A stretch of 64,000 nt of DNA from Tabrizicola thermarum (GTDB lineage Bacteria; Pseudomonadota; Alphaproteobacteria; Rhodobacterales; Rhodobacteraceae), in contig NZ_QMJY01000079.1 of the NCBI RefSeq assembly GCF_003574395.1, positions 1 through 64,000 of the forward strand, written 5' to 3'. The notes beneath the pieces were generated by a model. It did no database searches and was not told the DNA's origin. It saw only the letters and a program-made list of their open reading frames with translations. Each line of letters begins with the position of its first letter. The first letter of the stretch is position 1. This document shows positions 9,694-19,432 of the stretch, in pieces. The position numbers were made by a program, and so were the translations under genes.

Positions 9694-10035
9694 ATGGCCG
9701 ATCACATCCGCATTGCCAGGGTTGACGGGCCGGTCACGGTGCGGGCGGGCACCACGGTGCTGGGCACCAGCGCGCGGGCACTGGAGCTGCGCGAAGGATC
9801 CTATCCGCCGGTGATCTATGTTCCGCGCGAAGATATCGACATGACCCGGCTGGTGCGGACGGATCATGCGACGTCCTGCCCGTGGAAGGGCAAGGCGAGC
9901 TATTACTCGATCAAGGGCGATGTCGGGATGCCGGCCAATGCGGTCTGGAGCTACGAGACGCCGAAACCCGACGTGGCCGAGATCGCGGGGCACCTGGCGT
10001 TCTATCCCGACCGGGTGACGGTCACACGCGGCTAG
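9694..10035 (+). CDS. DUF427 domain-containing protein
   Basis: This 113-residue protein has the DUF427 fold: RALELREGSYPPVIYVPREDIDM, then CPWKGKASYYSI and the C-terminal YPDRVTV. Family members are small beta-rich proteins of unknown biochemical function. It follows the aminopeptidase gene by 10 bases, so it is probably in the same operon. Its last 14 bases overlap the 3' end of the convergent sufE. Confidence 0.92.
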   Translation: MADHIRIARVDGPVTVRAGTTVLGTSARALELREGSYPPVIYVPREDIDMTRLVRTDHATSCPWKGKASYYSIKGDVGMPANAVWSYETPKPDVAEIAGHLAFYPDRVTVTRG

Positions 10036-10432
10036 CAGCCTCGTCGCGGATGCGCTGGACCATGGCGCGCAGGCCGTTCGAACGCTGGCTGGAGAGATGT
10101 TCGTTCAGGCCAAGGCGACCCAGTTCCGCGGTGGCGTCGATCTTGCCGACCTCGGCCACGGGGACGCCGGAGTAGAGCGCGTGCAGGATGGCGATCAGGC
10201 CGCGGACGATCATGGCATCGGAATCGCCCTGGAAGTCGAATTTCCCATCCTCGACCATCGGGCGCAGCCAGACCTGACTGGCGCAGCCCTGCACCTTCAG
10301 CGCCGGGACCTTGAAGCTGTCGTCCAGAGGCGGCATGGCCTTGCCCAGTTCGATGACATGGCGGTAGCGGTCCTCCCAGTCATCAAGGAAGTCGAAGGTT
10401 TCGGCGAGGTCTTCGAAGGCTTGGGTGGCCAT
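10022..10432 (-). CDS. sufE: SufE family sulfur acceptor protein
   Basis: This 136-residue SufE-type protein takes persulfide sulfur from a SufS cysteine desulfurase and stimulates it. The acceptor cysteine sits in VQGCASQVWL, followed by SDAMIVRGLIAIL, both diagnostic. The start at 10432 (MATQAFEDLAETFDFL) agrees with the family. No other suf genes are nearby, so this is a stand-alone SufE. Confidence 0.93.
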   Translation of the reverse strand: MATQAFEDLAETFDFLDDWEDRYRHVIELGKAMPPLDDSFKVPALKVQGCASQVWLRPMVEDGKFDFQGDSDAMIVRGLIAILHALYSGVPVAEVGKIDATAELGRLGLNEHLSSQRSNGLRAMVQRIRDEAASRV

Positions 10433-10554
10433 GGTCTGCTCCGTCTGGTGTGGGTGAGGTAAGGCGCGGGGGCGGGACAGTCCAGTCCAAGATGCGCTTT
10501 TCAAACGCGGTGCCATCGGCTACCCAAGGGGCAACGCATCAGGAAGTTGGCCCC

Positions 10555-11013
10555 ATGTCCCTGTCCCGCCGTCACGTCGTTCTTGGTCTTGCAGTCGCCT
10601 TGGCGGGTTGCGGGGGGCTGCGGCAAAGCAAGCTCAACCCGTTCAACTGGTTCCGCAAGTCCGAGCCGCGCGAGACGATCGTGCTGCCCGAGGCGAAAGA
10701 GGACGGGCGGGTCCTGGCCGAGGTGGTGCTGTCGCTGGCGGTCGAGCCGATGCCGGGCGGGGCCATCGTGCGGGCCCGCGGGCAGATGCCGGTGCAGGGC
10801 TACTGGAGCGCGGAACTGGTGCCGCAGCCCGTGACCGAGGGCGGGACGCTGGTCTATGAGTTCCGGGTGTTCCCGCCGGTGACGAAGACCGACGTGAACA
10901 CGCCGCAGTCTCGGCAGGTGGACGTGGCGATCTTCATCTCTGACGTCAAGCTGGAGAACGTGCGCGAGATCGTGGTGCAAGGCGCCACGAACGCGCGGGC
11001 CTCGCGGCGGTAG
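10555..11013 (+). CDS. Putative lipoprotein
   Basis: This 152-residue protein has a basic start, a hydrophobic stretch and a lipobox LAGCGG, so it is an outer- or inner-membrane lipoprotein. The mature part (LNPFNWF, then VVLSLAVEPMPGGAIVRARG and QSRQVDVAIFISD) looks beta-rich. I have seen this kind of unnamed lipoprotein in Rhodobacterales but assign no function. The ATG at 10555 (MSLSRRHVV) begins the signal sequence; upstream in-frame starts would mask it. Confidence 0.75.
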   Translation: MSLSRRHVVLGLAVALAGCGGLRQSKLNPFNWFRKSEPRETIVLPEAKEDGRVLAEVVLSLAVEPMPGGAIVRARGQMPVQGYWSAELVPQPVTEGGTLVYEFRVFPPVTKTDVNTPQSRQVDVAIFISDVKLENVREIVVQGATNARASRR

Positions 11014-11065
11014 CGCCGATTTCCCTGCGGGATCGGTCCGGGTGTCCCGAGACCTTCGGGCCGCG

Positions 11066-12220
11066 TTACAGGCGGACGACGCGGACTTCGTTGCCTTTGG
11101 CGGAAAGCGCGATCTCGCCCTTGCAGAGGCGCAGGGCGTCATCGCCGAAAGCCTCAAGCCGCCAGCCGGTCAGCGCGGGAACCGAGCGATCCCCGGCGGC
11201 GATCAGGTCGAGGTCGGCCGATGAGGCGATCAGGCGGGGCGCGACGCCAAGGCTTTCGGACTTGGCCTTCAGCAGCACGCGGAGAAGGTCGGCCAGCGCC
11301 GGGTTCACCTGCATCTGTTCGCGCGGGGTCTCGACCCGGGGGATGTCCTCGGGCTTCATCTCCAGCCCTTCCTTCACCGCGGCAAGGATGCCTTCGGCGA
11401 TCTCGGGCTTGCGGCCTTCGCGCAGGAGGAGACGGGAACGGCCCAGTTCCTCGGCCGTGGTGGGCCGGGTGGAGGCAAGCTCCAGCAGCGCGTCGTCCTT
11501 CATCACCCGGCTGCGCGGCACGTTCTGGGTCTGGGCATAGGATTCGCGGAACCGCGCCAGCGCCTTCACCACGGCGAGGAAGCGGCCGGAGGTGGTGCGG
11601 GTCTTGATCCGCTGCCAGGCATCGTCGGGGTGGATGGTATAGGTGGCGGGATCGGTGAGGATCGCCAGTTCCTCGGCCACCCATTCGGCGCGGCCGTTCT
11701 TCTTCAGTTGCGCGGCAAGCCATTCGTAGATCACCCGCAGGTGGGTCACGTCGGCCAGCGCATATTCCTTCTGCGCGTCCGACAGGGGCCGCCGCGACCA
11801 GTCGGTGAAGCGCGAGGTCTTGTCGAGATCGGCCTTGGCGATCTTCTTGACCAGCGTCTCGTAACCCACCTGTTCGCCGAAGCCGCAGACCATGGCGGCG
11901 ATCTGCGTGTCGAAGAGGGGTTTGGGGAAGACGCCGCCTTCGACGAAGAAGATCTCCAGATCCTGCCGGGCGGCGTGGAAGACCTTCACCGTCGCCTCGT
12001 GCCGGAACAGGTCGTAGAGCGGTTCCAGCGACATCTCCGGCCCCGCGATCGGGTCGATCAGGACCGCCTCCCCTGCCCCGGGAAGCGCCATCTGGATCAG
12101 GCAGAGCTTGGACCAGTAGGTGCGTTCGCGCAGGAATTCGGTGTCGAGGGTGACGAAGGGCTGGGACTTGGCAAGCGCACAGTAGGCGGCGAGGTCTTCG
12201 GTCGTGGTGATCGTGCGCAT
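11066..12220 (-). CDS. rnd: Ribonuclease D
   Basis: This 384-residue DEDDy 3'-5' exoribonuclease acts in tRNA 3'-end maturation and structured RNA turnover. Exo I is TLDTEFLRE (Asp, Glu), Exo II contains VFHAARQDLEIF (Asp) and Exo III is YALADVTHL (Tyr, Asp). An HRDC-like helical region follows (VVKALARFRESYAQ). The ATG at 12220 begins MRTITTTEDL; upstream in-frame sequence is arginine/proline-rich noise from the opposite gene. Confidence 0.95.
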   Translation of the reverse strand: MRTITTTEDLAAYCALAKSQPFVTLDTEFLRERTYWSKLCLIQMALPGAGEAVLIDPIAGPEMSLEPLYDLFRHEATVKVFHAARQDLEIFFVEGGVFPKPLFDTQIAAMVCGFGEQVGYETLVKKIAKADLDKTSRFTDWSRRPLSDAQKEYALADVTHLRVIYEWLAAQLKKNGRAEWVAEELAILTDPATYTIHPDDAWQRIKTRTTSGRFLAVVKALARFRESYAQTQNVPRSRVMKDDALLELASTRPTTAEELGRSRLLLREGRKPEIAEGILAAVKEGLEMKPEDIPRVETPREQMQVNPALADLLRVLLKAKSESLGVAPRLIASSADLDLIAAGDRSVPALTGWRLEAFGDDALRLCKGEIALSAKGNEVRVVRL

Positions 12221-12354
12221 GAGGCAGCCTTTCGTCGCGGGGTCATCCCGCCAATGCCGGGCCGTTCTAGGGCTTCGGGCGGGAAAAGGAAAGGGGCGGG
12301 GTTGAGCCTGACGCCCGGCCATGCGCAAGTGGCGAACGAAACGCGGGGTGGGTG

Positions 12355-12720
12355 ATGCGCACGCTTTGGCTGGCGGCGGGGTTTCTGTTCCTGGGCCTGG
12401 GGCTTCTGGGCGTGGTGCTGCCCGTCCTGCCGACCACGCCCTTCCTGTTGCTGGCGGCGGGGTGCTTTGCCAAATCCTCGCCCCGGCTCCATGGCTGGCT
12501 TCTGAACCACCGGACCTTCGGCCCGCCGATCCGCAACTGGGAAGAGCACGGCGCGATCTCGCGGCGCGCCAAGCGGCTGGCGGCGGGCAGCATGGCGGCG
12601 GTCTGGGGCCTGTCGCTGTTCGCCGGCCTGCCCTGGAGCGCACTGGTCGTGCAGACTGCGCTGATCGGTATCGGCGCGGCCTTCGTGCTGACGCGGCCGG
12701 ACGGGCCGTCAGGGGAGTAG
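12355..12720 (+). CDS. DUF454 (YbaN-like) inner-membrane protein
   Basis: This 121-residue membrane protein belongs to the DUF454/YbaN family: LGLLGVVLPVLPTTPFLLLAAGCFAKSSPR, read in pieces, is the signature, followed by LHGWLLNH and GPPIRNW. It has about three hydrophobic segments. The function is unknown. It starts at the ATG at 12355, with an adjacent in-frame GTG at 12352. Its 3' end overlaps purN by 12 bases on the opposite strand. Confidence 0.9.
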   Translation: MRTLWLAAGFLFLGLGLLGVVLPVLPTTPFLLLAAGCFAKSSPRLHGWLLNHRTFGPPIRNWEEHGAISRRAKRLAAGSMAAVWGLSLFAGLPWSALVVQTALIGIGAAFVLTRPDGPSGE

Positions 12721-13296
12721 GACGGGGGTCCGGTCCCCGGCGGCAAAGCGGCGGAGGACGGCGGGGTAGAGCCGATGTTCCTGCGTCAGGACGCGGGCGG
12801 CGAGGGTTTCCTGAGTGTCTCCGGGCAGGACGGGGACGCGGGCCTGGCCGAGGATGGGGCCTGCGTCGAGGTCGGCGGTCACTTCGTGGACGGTGCATCC
12901 GGCCTGCGCGTCGCCTGCGGCAAGGGCGCGGGCATGGGTGTGCAGGCCGGGGTATTTCGGCAGGAGCGAGGGGTGGATGTTGAGCATCCTGCCTTCGTAG
13001 CGGTGGATGAAGCCGGGGGTCAGGATGCGCATGAATCCGGCAAGACAGAGGATGTCGGGCCGGGTGGCGTCGATCTTTTCGGCCAGGGCGGCCTCGAAAG
13101 CCTCGCGGGTCGGGTAGGCGCGGTGGTCGATGGCGGCGGTGGGGATGTCAAGGGCTGCGGCTTTGGCAAGGCCGCCTGCCCGGGGATCGTTCGCGGCGAC
13201 GAGGACGGGTCGGGCATAGCCGCCTTCCGCCATGTCCCGGACGAGCGCCAGCATGTTCGAGCCACCCCCGGAAATCAGGATGGCGACGCGTTTCAC
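12709..13296 (-). CDS. purN: Phosphoribosylglycinamide formyltransferase
   Basis: This 195-residue enzyme transfers a formyl group from 10-formyl-THF to GAR in purine synthesis. ISGGGSNM binds the phosphate; the catalytic Asn-His-Asp set is visible in [25 protein letters not shown]. The start is a GTG at 13296 that overlaps the purM stop (GTGA), indicating translational coupling; there is no ATG at a reasonable place. Confidence 0.95.
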   Translation of the reverse strand: MKRVAILISGGGSNMLALVRDMAEGGYARPVLVAANDPRAGGLAKAAALDIPTAAIDHRAYPTREAFEAALAEKIDATRPDILCLAGFMRILTPGFIHRYEGRMLNIHPSLLPKYPGLHTHARALAAGDAQAGCTVHEVTADLDAGPILGQARVPVLPGDTQETLAARVLTQEHRLYPAVLRRFAAGDRTPVLLP

Positions 13297-14339
13297 AGCA
13301 GGCGGCCCTTGTAGATGACCCCCTGCCCTTCGGTGATGGTTCCGAGGCGGGTGACGGTTTCGCCTTCGCCTTGCAGGAGTTCGGTCAGAGCATCCGCCCG
13401 GTCCTCGGCGACGACGAGGATCATGCCGATGCCGCAGTTGAAGGTCTTGAGAAGCTCGGGTTCCGCCATGTTCGCGGTGGTGGCGAGCCAGCGGAAGACC
13501 GGCGGGAGTTGCCAAGCGCCAAGGTCGATTTCGCAGGCGAGGCCTTCGGGCAGGACGCGGGGCGGGTTCTCGGTCAGGCCCCCGCCGGTGATGTGGGCAA
13601 GGCCGTGGACCCCACCGGCGCGGACGGCGGCGAGCGCCTGTTTGACATAGAGGCGGGTCGGAGTGAGAAGCGCCTCGCCCAGGGAGCCGTCGCTGAAGGG
13701 GGACTTGGCGTCCCAGCCGAGGCCGGAAAGTTCCACCACCTTGCGCACGAAGCTGTAGCCGTTGGAATGGACGCCCGAGGAGGCGAGGCCGAGGAGGACG
13801 TCGCCCTTCTGGACGTCGCGCGGAAGGTCGGACCCACGTTCCATCGCCCCGACCGCGAAACCTGCAAGGTCGAAGTCGCCCTTGTGATACATGCCGGGCA
13901 TCTCGGCCGTCTCACCGCCGATCAGGGCACAGCCAGAGTCGGCGCAGCCCTTCGCGATGCCGGTGATGATGCGGGTGGCCTCTTCGACCTCCAGCTTGCC
14001 GGTGGCGAAATAGTCGAGGAAGAACAAGGGCTCGGCGCCCTGACAGACAAGGTCGTTGACGCACATGGCGACAAGGTCGATGCCGATGCTGTCGACGTGG
14101 CCGGTGTCGATGGCGATGCGCAGTTTGGTGCCGACGCCGTCGGTGGCGGCGACGAGGATCGGGTCCCGGTAGCCTGCGGCCTTGAGGTCGAAGAGCGCCC
14201 CGAAACCGCCGAGGCCACCCATCACGCCCGGCCGGGCCGTGGACTTTGCGGCGGGCTTGATCCGGTCGACAAGCGCGTTCCCGGCGTCGATGTCCACGCC
14301 TGCATCGGCATAGGTCAGCCCGTTGTGCCCCGTGGTCAT
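13293..14339 (-). CDS. purM: Phosphoribosylformylglycinamidine cyclo-ligase (AIR synthetase)
   Basis: This 348-residue ATP-dependent enzyme closes the imidazole ring of AIR. Family motifs include [39 protein letters not shown] and [12 protein letters not shown]. It heads a purM-purN pair with a 4-base overlap. The length is normal for the family. Confidence 0.96.
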   Translation of the reverse strand: MTTGHNGLTYADAGVDIDAGNALVDRIKPAAKSTARPGVMGGLGGFGALFDLKAAGYRDPILVAATDGVGTKLRIAIDTGHVDSIGIDLVAMCVNDLVCQGAEPLFFLDYFATGKLEVEEATRIITGIAKGCADSGCALIGGETAEMPGMYHKGDFDLAGFAVGAMERGSDLPRDVQKGDVLLGLASSGVHSNGYSFVRKVVELSGLGWDAKSPFSDGSLGEALLTPTRLYVKQALAAVRAGGVHGLAHITGGGLTENPPRVLPEGLACEIDLGAWQLPPVFRWLATTANMAEPELLKTFNCGIGMILVVAEDRADALTELLQGEGETVTRLGTITEGQGVIYKGRLL

Positions 14340-14451
14340 CTGCCTGCCCCTTTTGCGGAATCGGTTGCCGCCCGCATAGACGATTGCCCGCAGGCGCGCA
14401 ACGCGGGGCGGCTTGACCGTCCGTCCGGTTCTGCTAGGCAGGGGCCGCTAC

Positions 14452-14528
14452 GGGCCTGTAGCTCAATTGGTCAGAGCAGGGCGCTCATAACGCCTTGGTT
14501 GGGGGTTCGAGTCCCTCCGGGCCTACCA
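14452..14528 (+). tRNA. tRNA with CAT anticodon (elongator Met or Ile2)
   Basis: A complete 77-nt cloverleaf with encoded CCA: acceptor GGGCCTG / CGGGCCT (with G-U pairs), D arm GCTC...GAGC, anticodon stem GGGCG / CGCCT around loop CTCATAA (anticodon CAT), and T arm GGGGG-TTCGAGT-CCCTC. It is not the initiator, which would start CGCGG. Whether it is elongator tRNA-Met or the lysidine-modified tRNA-Ile(CAT) cannot be decided by eye. Confidence 0.93.
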
Positions 14529-14546
14529 TTCCCGTTGTGGGCGGCG

Positions 14547-14903
14547 TCAGTCGACCGGGATCAGCGCCACGGCGACGCGGCGGCCTTCGCCGAGGAGCAC
14601 GTTGTAGGTGCGCGCCGCAGTCGGGGAGGCCATCACCTCGACCCCGATCCCCTGCCCTTCCAGCGCGTCGCGGAAGGCTGCGGGCACATGGGCGACCTGC
14701 GCGCCCGTGCCCACGAACAGGACGTCGATCCTGTCCACCAGACTGAGCGGGGCTGCGGTGTCGCCGTAGCCCCCCCAGGGACCGGCATCCCAGGGGGTGA
14801 TGAGGCAGGGGCCGCGCAGGACATGCCCGGCGACGCGGAAGAAGCCGGGGCCGTAACCCTCGATGGCTTTCGCGTTGCCGTAGGTGACTTCGGTCAGGCG
14901 CAT
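14547..14903 (-). CDS. Mth938-like domain-containing protein
   Basis: This 118-residue protein of the Mth938/NDUFAF3-like family (DUF498) carries PLSLVDRIDVLFVGTG and TPWDAGPWGG. The eukaryotic relative NDUFAF3 assists complex I assembly; the bacterial role is not established. It directly follows secF with a 4-base gap, as the last gene of the yajC-secD-secF cluster. Confidence 0.9.
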   Translation of the reverse strand: MRLTEVTYGNAKAIEGYGPGFFRVAGHVLRGPCLITPWDAGPWGGYGDTAAPLSLVDRIDVLFVGTGAQVAHVPAAFRDALEGQGIGVEVMASPTAARTYNVLLGEGRRVAVALIPVD

Positions 14904-14907
14904 CGCG

Positions 14908-15879
14908 TCAGGCGTCGACGTTGGCGAAATCGCTCTTGTCGGCCTTCTTGGGCTTGTCGCCGCGGTCGAGGCCGATGAACAGGACCAGGTTCTTGGCCAC
15001 GAAGACCGAGGAATAGGTGCCGAGGATCACGCCCACGAAGATCGCGAAGGTGAAGCCGCGGATCACGTCACCGCCGAAGATCAGCATCGCCCCCAGGGCC
15101 ATCAGCGTGGTGCCCGAGGTCATGATCGTGCGGCTGAGCGTTTCGTTGACCGAAAGGTTCATCACGTCCCTCAGCGGCATCGTCTTGTATTTCAGCAGGT
15201 TCTCGCGCAGGCGGTCGAAGACGACCACGGTGTCGTTGATCGAATAGCCGAGGATCGTGAGAAGCGCGGCGATGATCGTCAGGTCGAACTTGATCTGGAA
15301 CACCGCGAAGATGCCGATCACGATGAAGATGTCGTGCAACAGGGCCGCCACGCTGCCCACGGCATACTGCCATTCGAAGCGCAGCCAGATGTAGATCATG
15401 ATGCAGACCGAGGCCGCCACCATGGCGGTGATCGCCTTCCAGATCAGCTCTCCCGACACTTTGGGGCCGACCGATTCGATCGAGGGGAAGGTGATCGAGG
15501 GATCGACCGCCTTGAGCCGGGCCTCGACCTCGGAGAGGGTTTCGGGGGTGACGGCCTCTTGCCCGTCCAGCGGAGCGATGCGGATCTGGGCCACATGCTG
15601 ATCCGCGGCAAAGGTCGGGTCGAAGACTTCGGTGATGGCAACGTCGCCAAGCTCAAGGCCGGACAGCGCCTGGCGATAGGCGCCGACGTCCACGGGTTGC
15701 GTCGCCTCGGTGCGGATCGTGGTCCCGCCGCGGAAATCGATACCGAAGTTCAGACCCATCACCGCCCAGGCGATGATGGAGATCACGGTCAGCATCATCG
15801 AGCCGCCGAAGGTCAGCCACTGGGCGCGGAAGAAGTCGATGTTGGTCTTTTCGGGGACGACGCGAAGACGGAAGGCCAT
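14908..15879 (-). CDS. secF: Protein translocase subunit SecF
   Basis: This 323-residue inner-membrane partner of SecD uses the proton motive force to help late steps of Sec export. It has six membrane segments, the early LNFGIDFRGGT motif and the C-terminal SINDTVVVFDRLRENL segment. It lies 13 bases after secD and is clearly in the same operon. Confidence 0.96.
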   Translation of the reverse strand: MAFRLRVVPEKTNIDFFRAQWLTFGGSMMLTVISIIAWAVMGLNFGIDFRGGTTIRTEATQPVDVGAYRQALSGLELGDVAITEVFDPTFAADQHVAQIRIAPLDGQEAVTPETLSEVEARLKAVDPSITFPSIESVGPKVSGELIWKAITAMVAASVCIMIYIWLRFEWQYAVGSVAALLHDIFIVIGIFAVFQIKFDLTIIAALLTILGYSINDTVVVFDRLRENLLKYKTMPLRDVMNLSVNETLSRTIMTSGTTLMALGAMLIFGGDVIRGFTFAIFVGVILGTYSSVFVAKNLVLFIGLDRGDKPKKADKSDFANVDA

Positions 15880-15892
15880 GGTTCTGATCCCC

Positions 15893-17560
15893 TTAGACGA
15901 CGACGGTCGCGGGACGCCGCGCGCGATACCAGATTTCCACCAGAAGGCGGGTCACGTAGATCGCGGTGAAGACCGAGGTGATGATCCCGATCCCCAGCGT
16001 GATCGCAAAGCCGCGCACGGGGCCTGCTCCGACCAGGAACAGCACGGCGGCCGTGATGAAGGTGGTGATGTTGGCGTCGATGATGGCGCTGAGCGCGCGC
16101 TGGTAGCCAAGTTCGATCGCGCGGCCGGCGTTCCTGTTCTGACGCAATTCCTCGCGGATGCGTTCGAAGACAAGGACGTTGGCATCGACCGCCATGCCGA
16201 TCGTCAGCACGATCCCCGCGATGCCGGGCAGCGTGAGGGTGCCGCCGATGGCCGAAAGGGCGGCGAAGATCAGCGCCATGTTGAAGACCAGCGCAATGTT
16301 GGCGAACAGGCCGAAAAGCCCGTAGCTGGCCAGCATGTAGAGGACCACCACCGCGCCTGCGACCATCGCTGCGATCTTCCCGGCCGCGATGGAGTCGGCG
16401 CCGAGTTCCGGCCCGATGGTGCGTTCCTCGAGAAAGCTCATCTCGGCCGGCAGGGCACCGGCACGCAGAAGGACGGCGAGGCGGGTCGATTCCTCGATCG
16501 AGAAGTTGCCGGTGATGATGCCCGATCCGCCGGGGATATGGCTTTGGATCACCGGGGCCGAGATCACCTTGCCATCCAGCACGATGGCAAAGGGCGCGCC
16601 GATGTTGGCGGCGGTGTAGTCGCCGAACAGCCGCGCGCCGGTGGTGTCGAAGCGGAAGCTGACGGCCGGGCGGCCGTTCTGGTCGAACGTGGGCTGGGCA
16701 TCCACCAGATCCTCGCCGGAGACGACGGGCGTGTCCTCGACGATGTAGTAGACGCCGGGCTCATCCAGCGAGGGCAGCAGCACGTTGCGCGGCCCCGGCG
16801 TGGCGGCCGCGTCCGTGGTGCGGCTTACGACGGCGTTGAACGACAGCTTTGCGGTCTGGCCGATCAGCGCCTTGAGCTCCTGCGCCGAGCCGATGCCGGG
16901 CACCTGGATCAGGATGCGGTTTTCGCCCTGCCGCTGGATCGTCGGTTCGCGGGTCCCGGCCTCGTCCACGCGGCGGCGAATGATTTCCAGCGACTGCTGG
17001 ATGGTGCGTTCGTCGGTGGCCTGCTTTTCGGCCTCGGACAGGCGCACGACGATGTCGCTGCCCTCGGCGGTCACGTCCAGCGTGCTTTTCCCGATGCCGG
17101 TCAGCGACACGACGCTGGAGCCAAGACCGCGAACGGCCTCCAGCGCGGCGGCCATGCCTTCGGGCTTGGACAGGGTGACGCGCAGGACGTCATCGGGCGA
17201 GGGCGCGCGGCGGACGGCGCCGACCTGGTCGCGCAGGTCGCGCAGGCGGTCGCGCACCTCGGGCCAGAGGTTGTCCATGCGGGACTTGTAGACATCCTCG
17301 ACCTTCACTTCGGCCAGAAGATGCGCCCCGCCCCGCAGGTCGAGGCCCAGATTCACCAGCGCCGAGGGCAGGAAATCGGGCCATTCGGCCCGGGCGGCCT
17401 CTTGCTCGGGCGTCGCGGTTCCCCCTGCCGCCTCGATGGCGGCGACGGCGTCATTGTGGCGTTCGACCCGGGAGTAGAACAGGTTCGGCACCGCGCCGAC
17501 GATACCCCAGGCACAGATCAGCAGGATGAGAACGCGCTTCCACAGCGCCATCGGTTCCAT
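15893..17560 (-). CDS. secD: Protein translocase subunit SecD
   Basis: This 555-residue RND-superfamily translocase subunit has an N-terminal membrane helix, a large periplasmic P1 region starting LGLDLRGGAHLL, and five C-terminal helices with VDANVLVFERIREEL. It works with SecF and YajC on SecYEG. It follows yajC by 9 bases and precedes secF by 13. Confidence 0.96.
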   Translation of the reverse strand: MEPMALWKRVLILLICAWGIVGAVPNLFYSRVERHNDAVAAIEAAGGTATPEQEAARAEWPDFLPSALVNLGLDLRGGAHLLAEVKVEDVYKSRMDNLWPEVRDRLRDLRDQVGAVRRAPSPDDVLRVTLSKPEGMAAALEAVRGLGSSVVSLTGIGKSTLDVTAEGSDIVVRLSEAEKQATDERTIQQSLEIIRRRVDEAGTREPTIQRQGENRILIQVPGIGSAQELKALIGQTAKLSFNAVVSRTTDAAATPGPRNVLLPSLDEPGVYYIVEDTPVVSGEDLVDAQPTFDQNGRPAVSFRFDTTGARLFGDYTAANIGAPFAIVLDGKVISAPVIQSHIPGGSGIITGNFSIEESTRLAVLLRAGALPAEMSFLEERTIGPELGADSIAAGKIAAMVAGAVVVLYMLASYGLFGLFANIALVFNMALIFAALSAIGGTLTLPGIAGIVLTIGMAVDANVLVFERIREELRQNRNAGRAIELGYQRALSAIIDANITTFITAAVLFLVGAGPVRGFAITLGIGIITSVFTAIYVTRLLVEIWYRARRPATVVV

Positions 17561-17569
17561 GGCTCAGGC

Positions 17570-17905
17570 TCAGTTCGCCGCGGGTTCGGTCTTGTTCAGG
17601 ACCTGGGAGATCGTGTGCTTGACGATCTTGACCTTGACGCCATCGGCGATCTCGACCTCGACCTTGCCGTCGTCCTGGACCTTGGAGACCTTGCCGATGA
17701 TCCCGCCCGAGGTGATGACCTCATCCCCGCGGCGCAGGGCATCGACCATGGCGCGGTGTTCCTTCATCTTCTTCTGCTGCGGACGGATCAGCAGGAAATA
17801 GAAGATCACGAAGATCAGGATGATCGGCAGGAACTGGGCGAAGGCGGCTCCGGCGCCGGGGGCTCCGGCGGCCTGGGCGAAAGCGGGGGTGGCGAACATG
17901 GTCAT
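17570..17905 (-). CDS. yajC: Preprotein translocase subunit YajC
   Basis: This 111-residue single-span membrane protein has [20 protein letters not shown] as helix and boundary, then the cytoplasmic [19 protein letters not shown]. It is an accessory component of SecDF. Two ATGs lie close together (17905 and 17899); AGGAAAGG directly precedes the first, so either could be used. It is the first gene of yajC-secD-secF-Mth938. Confidence 0.95.
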   Translation of the reverse strand: MTMFATPAFAQAAGAPGAGAAFAQFLPIILIFVIFYFLLIRPQQKKMKEHRAMVDALRRGDEVITSGGIIGKVSKVQDDGKVEVEIADGVKVKIVKHTISQVLNKTEPAAN

Positions 17906-18077
17906 CCTTTCCTGCGGGGCCGGAGGGTCAGCGCCCCCCTTGCGATTGCCGCGTCATGTAAGCCCTTTCGCAGCGCATTGCCAGAGGGGGCGCGTGGATC
18001 ATGGGGGCGGGCGATGCCTTCCCCCCTGCCCCGATATCGGGCATAAGCGCCGACACAGCTGCAAGCGAGGCCAGACC

Positions 18078-19367
18078 ATGCACGACATCCGCTTCATCCG
18101 CGAGAACCCGGCTGCGTTCGACAGGGCGCTGTCGCGTCGGGGATTGGCGCCGATGTCGGCAGAGCTGCTGGCCATCGACGAGGCGCGGCGGGCAAGGATC
18201 CTGGCGGCGGAAACGGCGGCGGCGGCGCAGAATGCGGCCTCGAAAGAGGTGGGCGCGGCCAAGGCGCGCGGGGATGACGCGGAGTTCGAGCGGCTGCGCG
18301 CGCTGGTGGCCGAGAAGAAGGCCGAAGGCGCGCGGCTGACCGAGGAGGCAGAGGCCGAGGATGCCCGGCTGCGCGACGCGCTGATGCGGATCCCCAACCT
18401 GCCGCTGGACGAGGTGCCGGAGGGGCCGGACGAAAGCGGCAACGTGGAGATCCGCCGCTGGGGGACGCCTCGGGTCATGGACTTCAAGCCGTTGGAGCAT
18501 TTCGAGATTCCGGCGGCGAAGGGGGGTTTGGATTTCGCCACGGCGGCCAGGCTGTCGGGCAGCCGCTTCGTGGTGATGCGCGGCGCGGTGGCGCGGGTGC
18601 ACCGGGCCTTGGCGCAGTTCATGCTGGATCTGCACACCTCCGAGCATGGGCTGGCCGAGACCTGGACCCCGGTCCTGGTCAAGGAAGAGGCCATGTATGG
18701 CACCAACCAGCTGCCGAAATTCGCCGAGGACAGCTATCAGACGACGAACGGCTGGTGGCTGATCCCGACCTCCGAAGTGACGCTGACCAACTCGGTCGCC
18801 GGGGACATCCTGGAGGAGGCGGTGCTTCCGATCCGGCTGACCGCGCACACGCAGTGCTTCCGGTCCGAGGCGGGGTCGGCGGGCAAGGACACCACGGGGA
18901 TGCTGCGCCAGCACCAGTTCGAGAAGGTCGAGATGGTGACGATCTGCACGCCGGAAACCGCTCTGGCCGAGCATGAGCGGATGACGAAATGCGCCGAAGC
19001 CGTGCTGGAGCGGCTGGAGTTGCCCTACCGGACGATCGTGCTGTGCACCGGCGACATGGGGTTCGGGGCGCAGAAGACGCATGACCTCGAGGTCTGGCTG
19101 CCGGGGCAGAACACCTATCGCGAGATTTCCAGCGTTTCGACCTGCGGCCAGTTCCAGGCGCGGCGGATGAACGCGCGCTATCGCCCGGCAGGCGGCAAGC
19201 CGGAGTTCGTGGCGACGCTGAACGGCTCGGGCCTCGCTGTCGGGCGCTGCCTGATCGCGGTGCTGGAGAACGGGCAGGAGGCCGATGGCAGCGTGACCTT
19301 GCCTTCGGCGCTGAGGCCCTATCTGGGAGGCAAGACCCGGATCACGTCGGACGGCGTGCTGGTCTGA
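18078..19367 (+). CDS. serS: Serine--tRNA ligase
   Basis: This 429-residue class II aminoacyl-tRNA synthetase has an N-terminal coiled-coil arm (about residues 30-105) that grips the long variable arm of tRNA-Ser. The catalytic domain carries motif 2 [20 protein letters not shown] (read in pieces) and motif 3 [15 protein letters not shown]. The ATG at 18078 begins [10 protein letters not shown], the family N-terminus; the frame is open further upstream. Confidence 0.97.
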   Translation: MHDIRFIRENPAAFDRALSRRGLAPMSAELLAIDEARRARILAAETAAAAQNAASKEVGAAKARGDDAEFERLRALVAEKKAEGARLTEEAEAEDARLRDALMRIPNLPLDEVPEGPDESGNVEIRRWGTPRVMDFKPLEHFEIPAAKGGLDFATAARLSGSRFVVMRGAVARVHRALAQFMLDLHTSEHGLAETWTPVLVKEEAMYGTNQLPKFAEDSYQTTNGWWLIPTSEVTLTNSVAGDILEEAVLPIRLTAHTQCFRSEAGSAGKDTTGMLRQHQFEKVEMVTICTPETALAEHERMTKCAEAVLERLELPYRTIVLCTGDMGFGAQKTHDLEVWLPGQNTYREISSVSTCGQFQARRMNARYRPAGGKPEFVATLNGSGLAVGRCLIAVLENGQEADGSVTLPSALRPYLGGKTRITSDGVLV

Positions 19368-19432
19368 CATCCGGGAACCCATTGGCGGGGCTGGGGGTTT
19401 TCCCTGCGCCCTGCCCTTTACCGGAGTGACCG

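Noticed and set aside
12221-12898. N-terminal extension of RNase D
   Set aside because: Arg/Pro-rich residues before the family start; it is the shadow of the DUF454 gene on the other strand.
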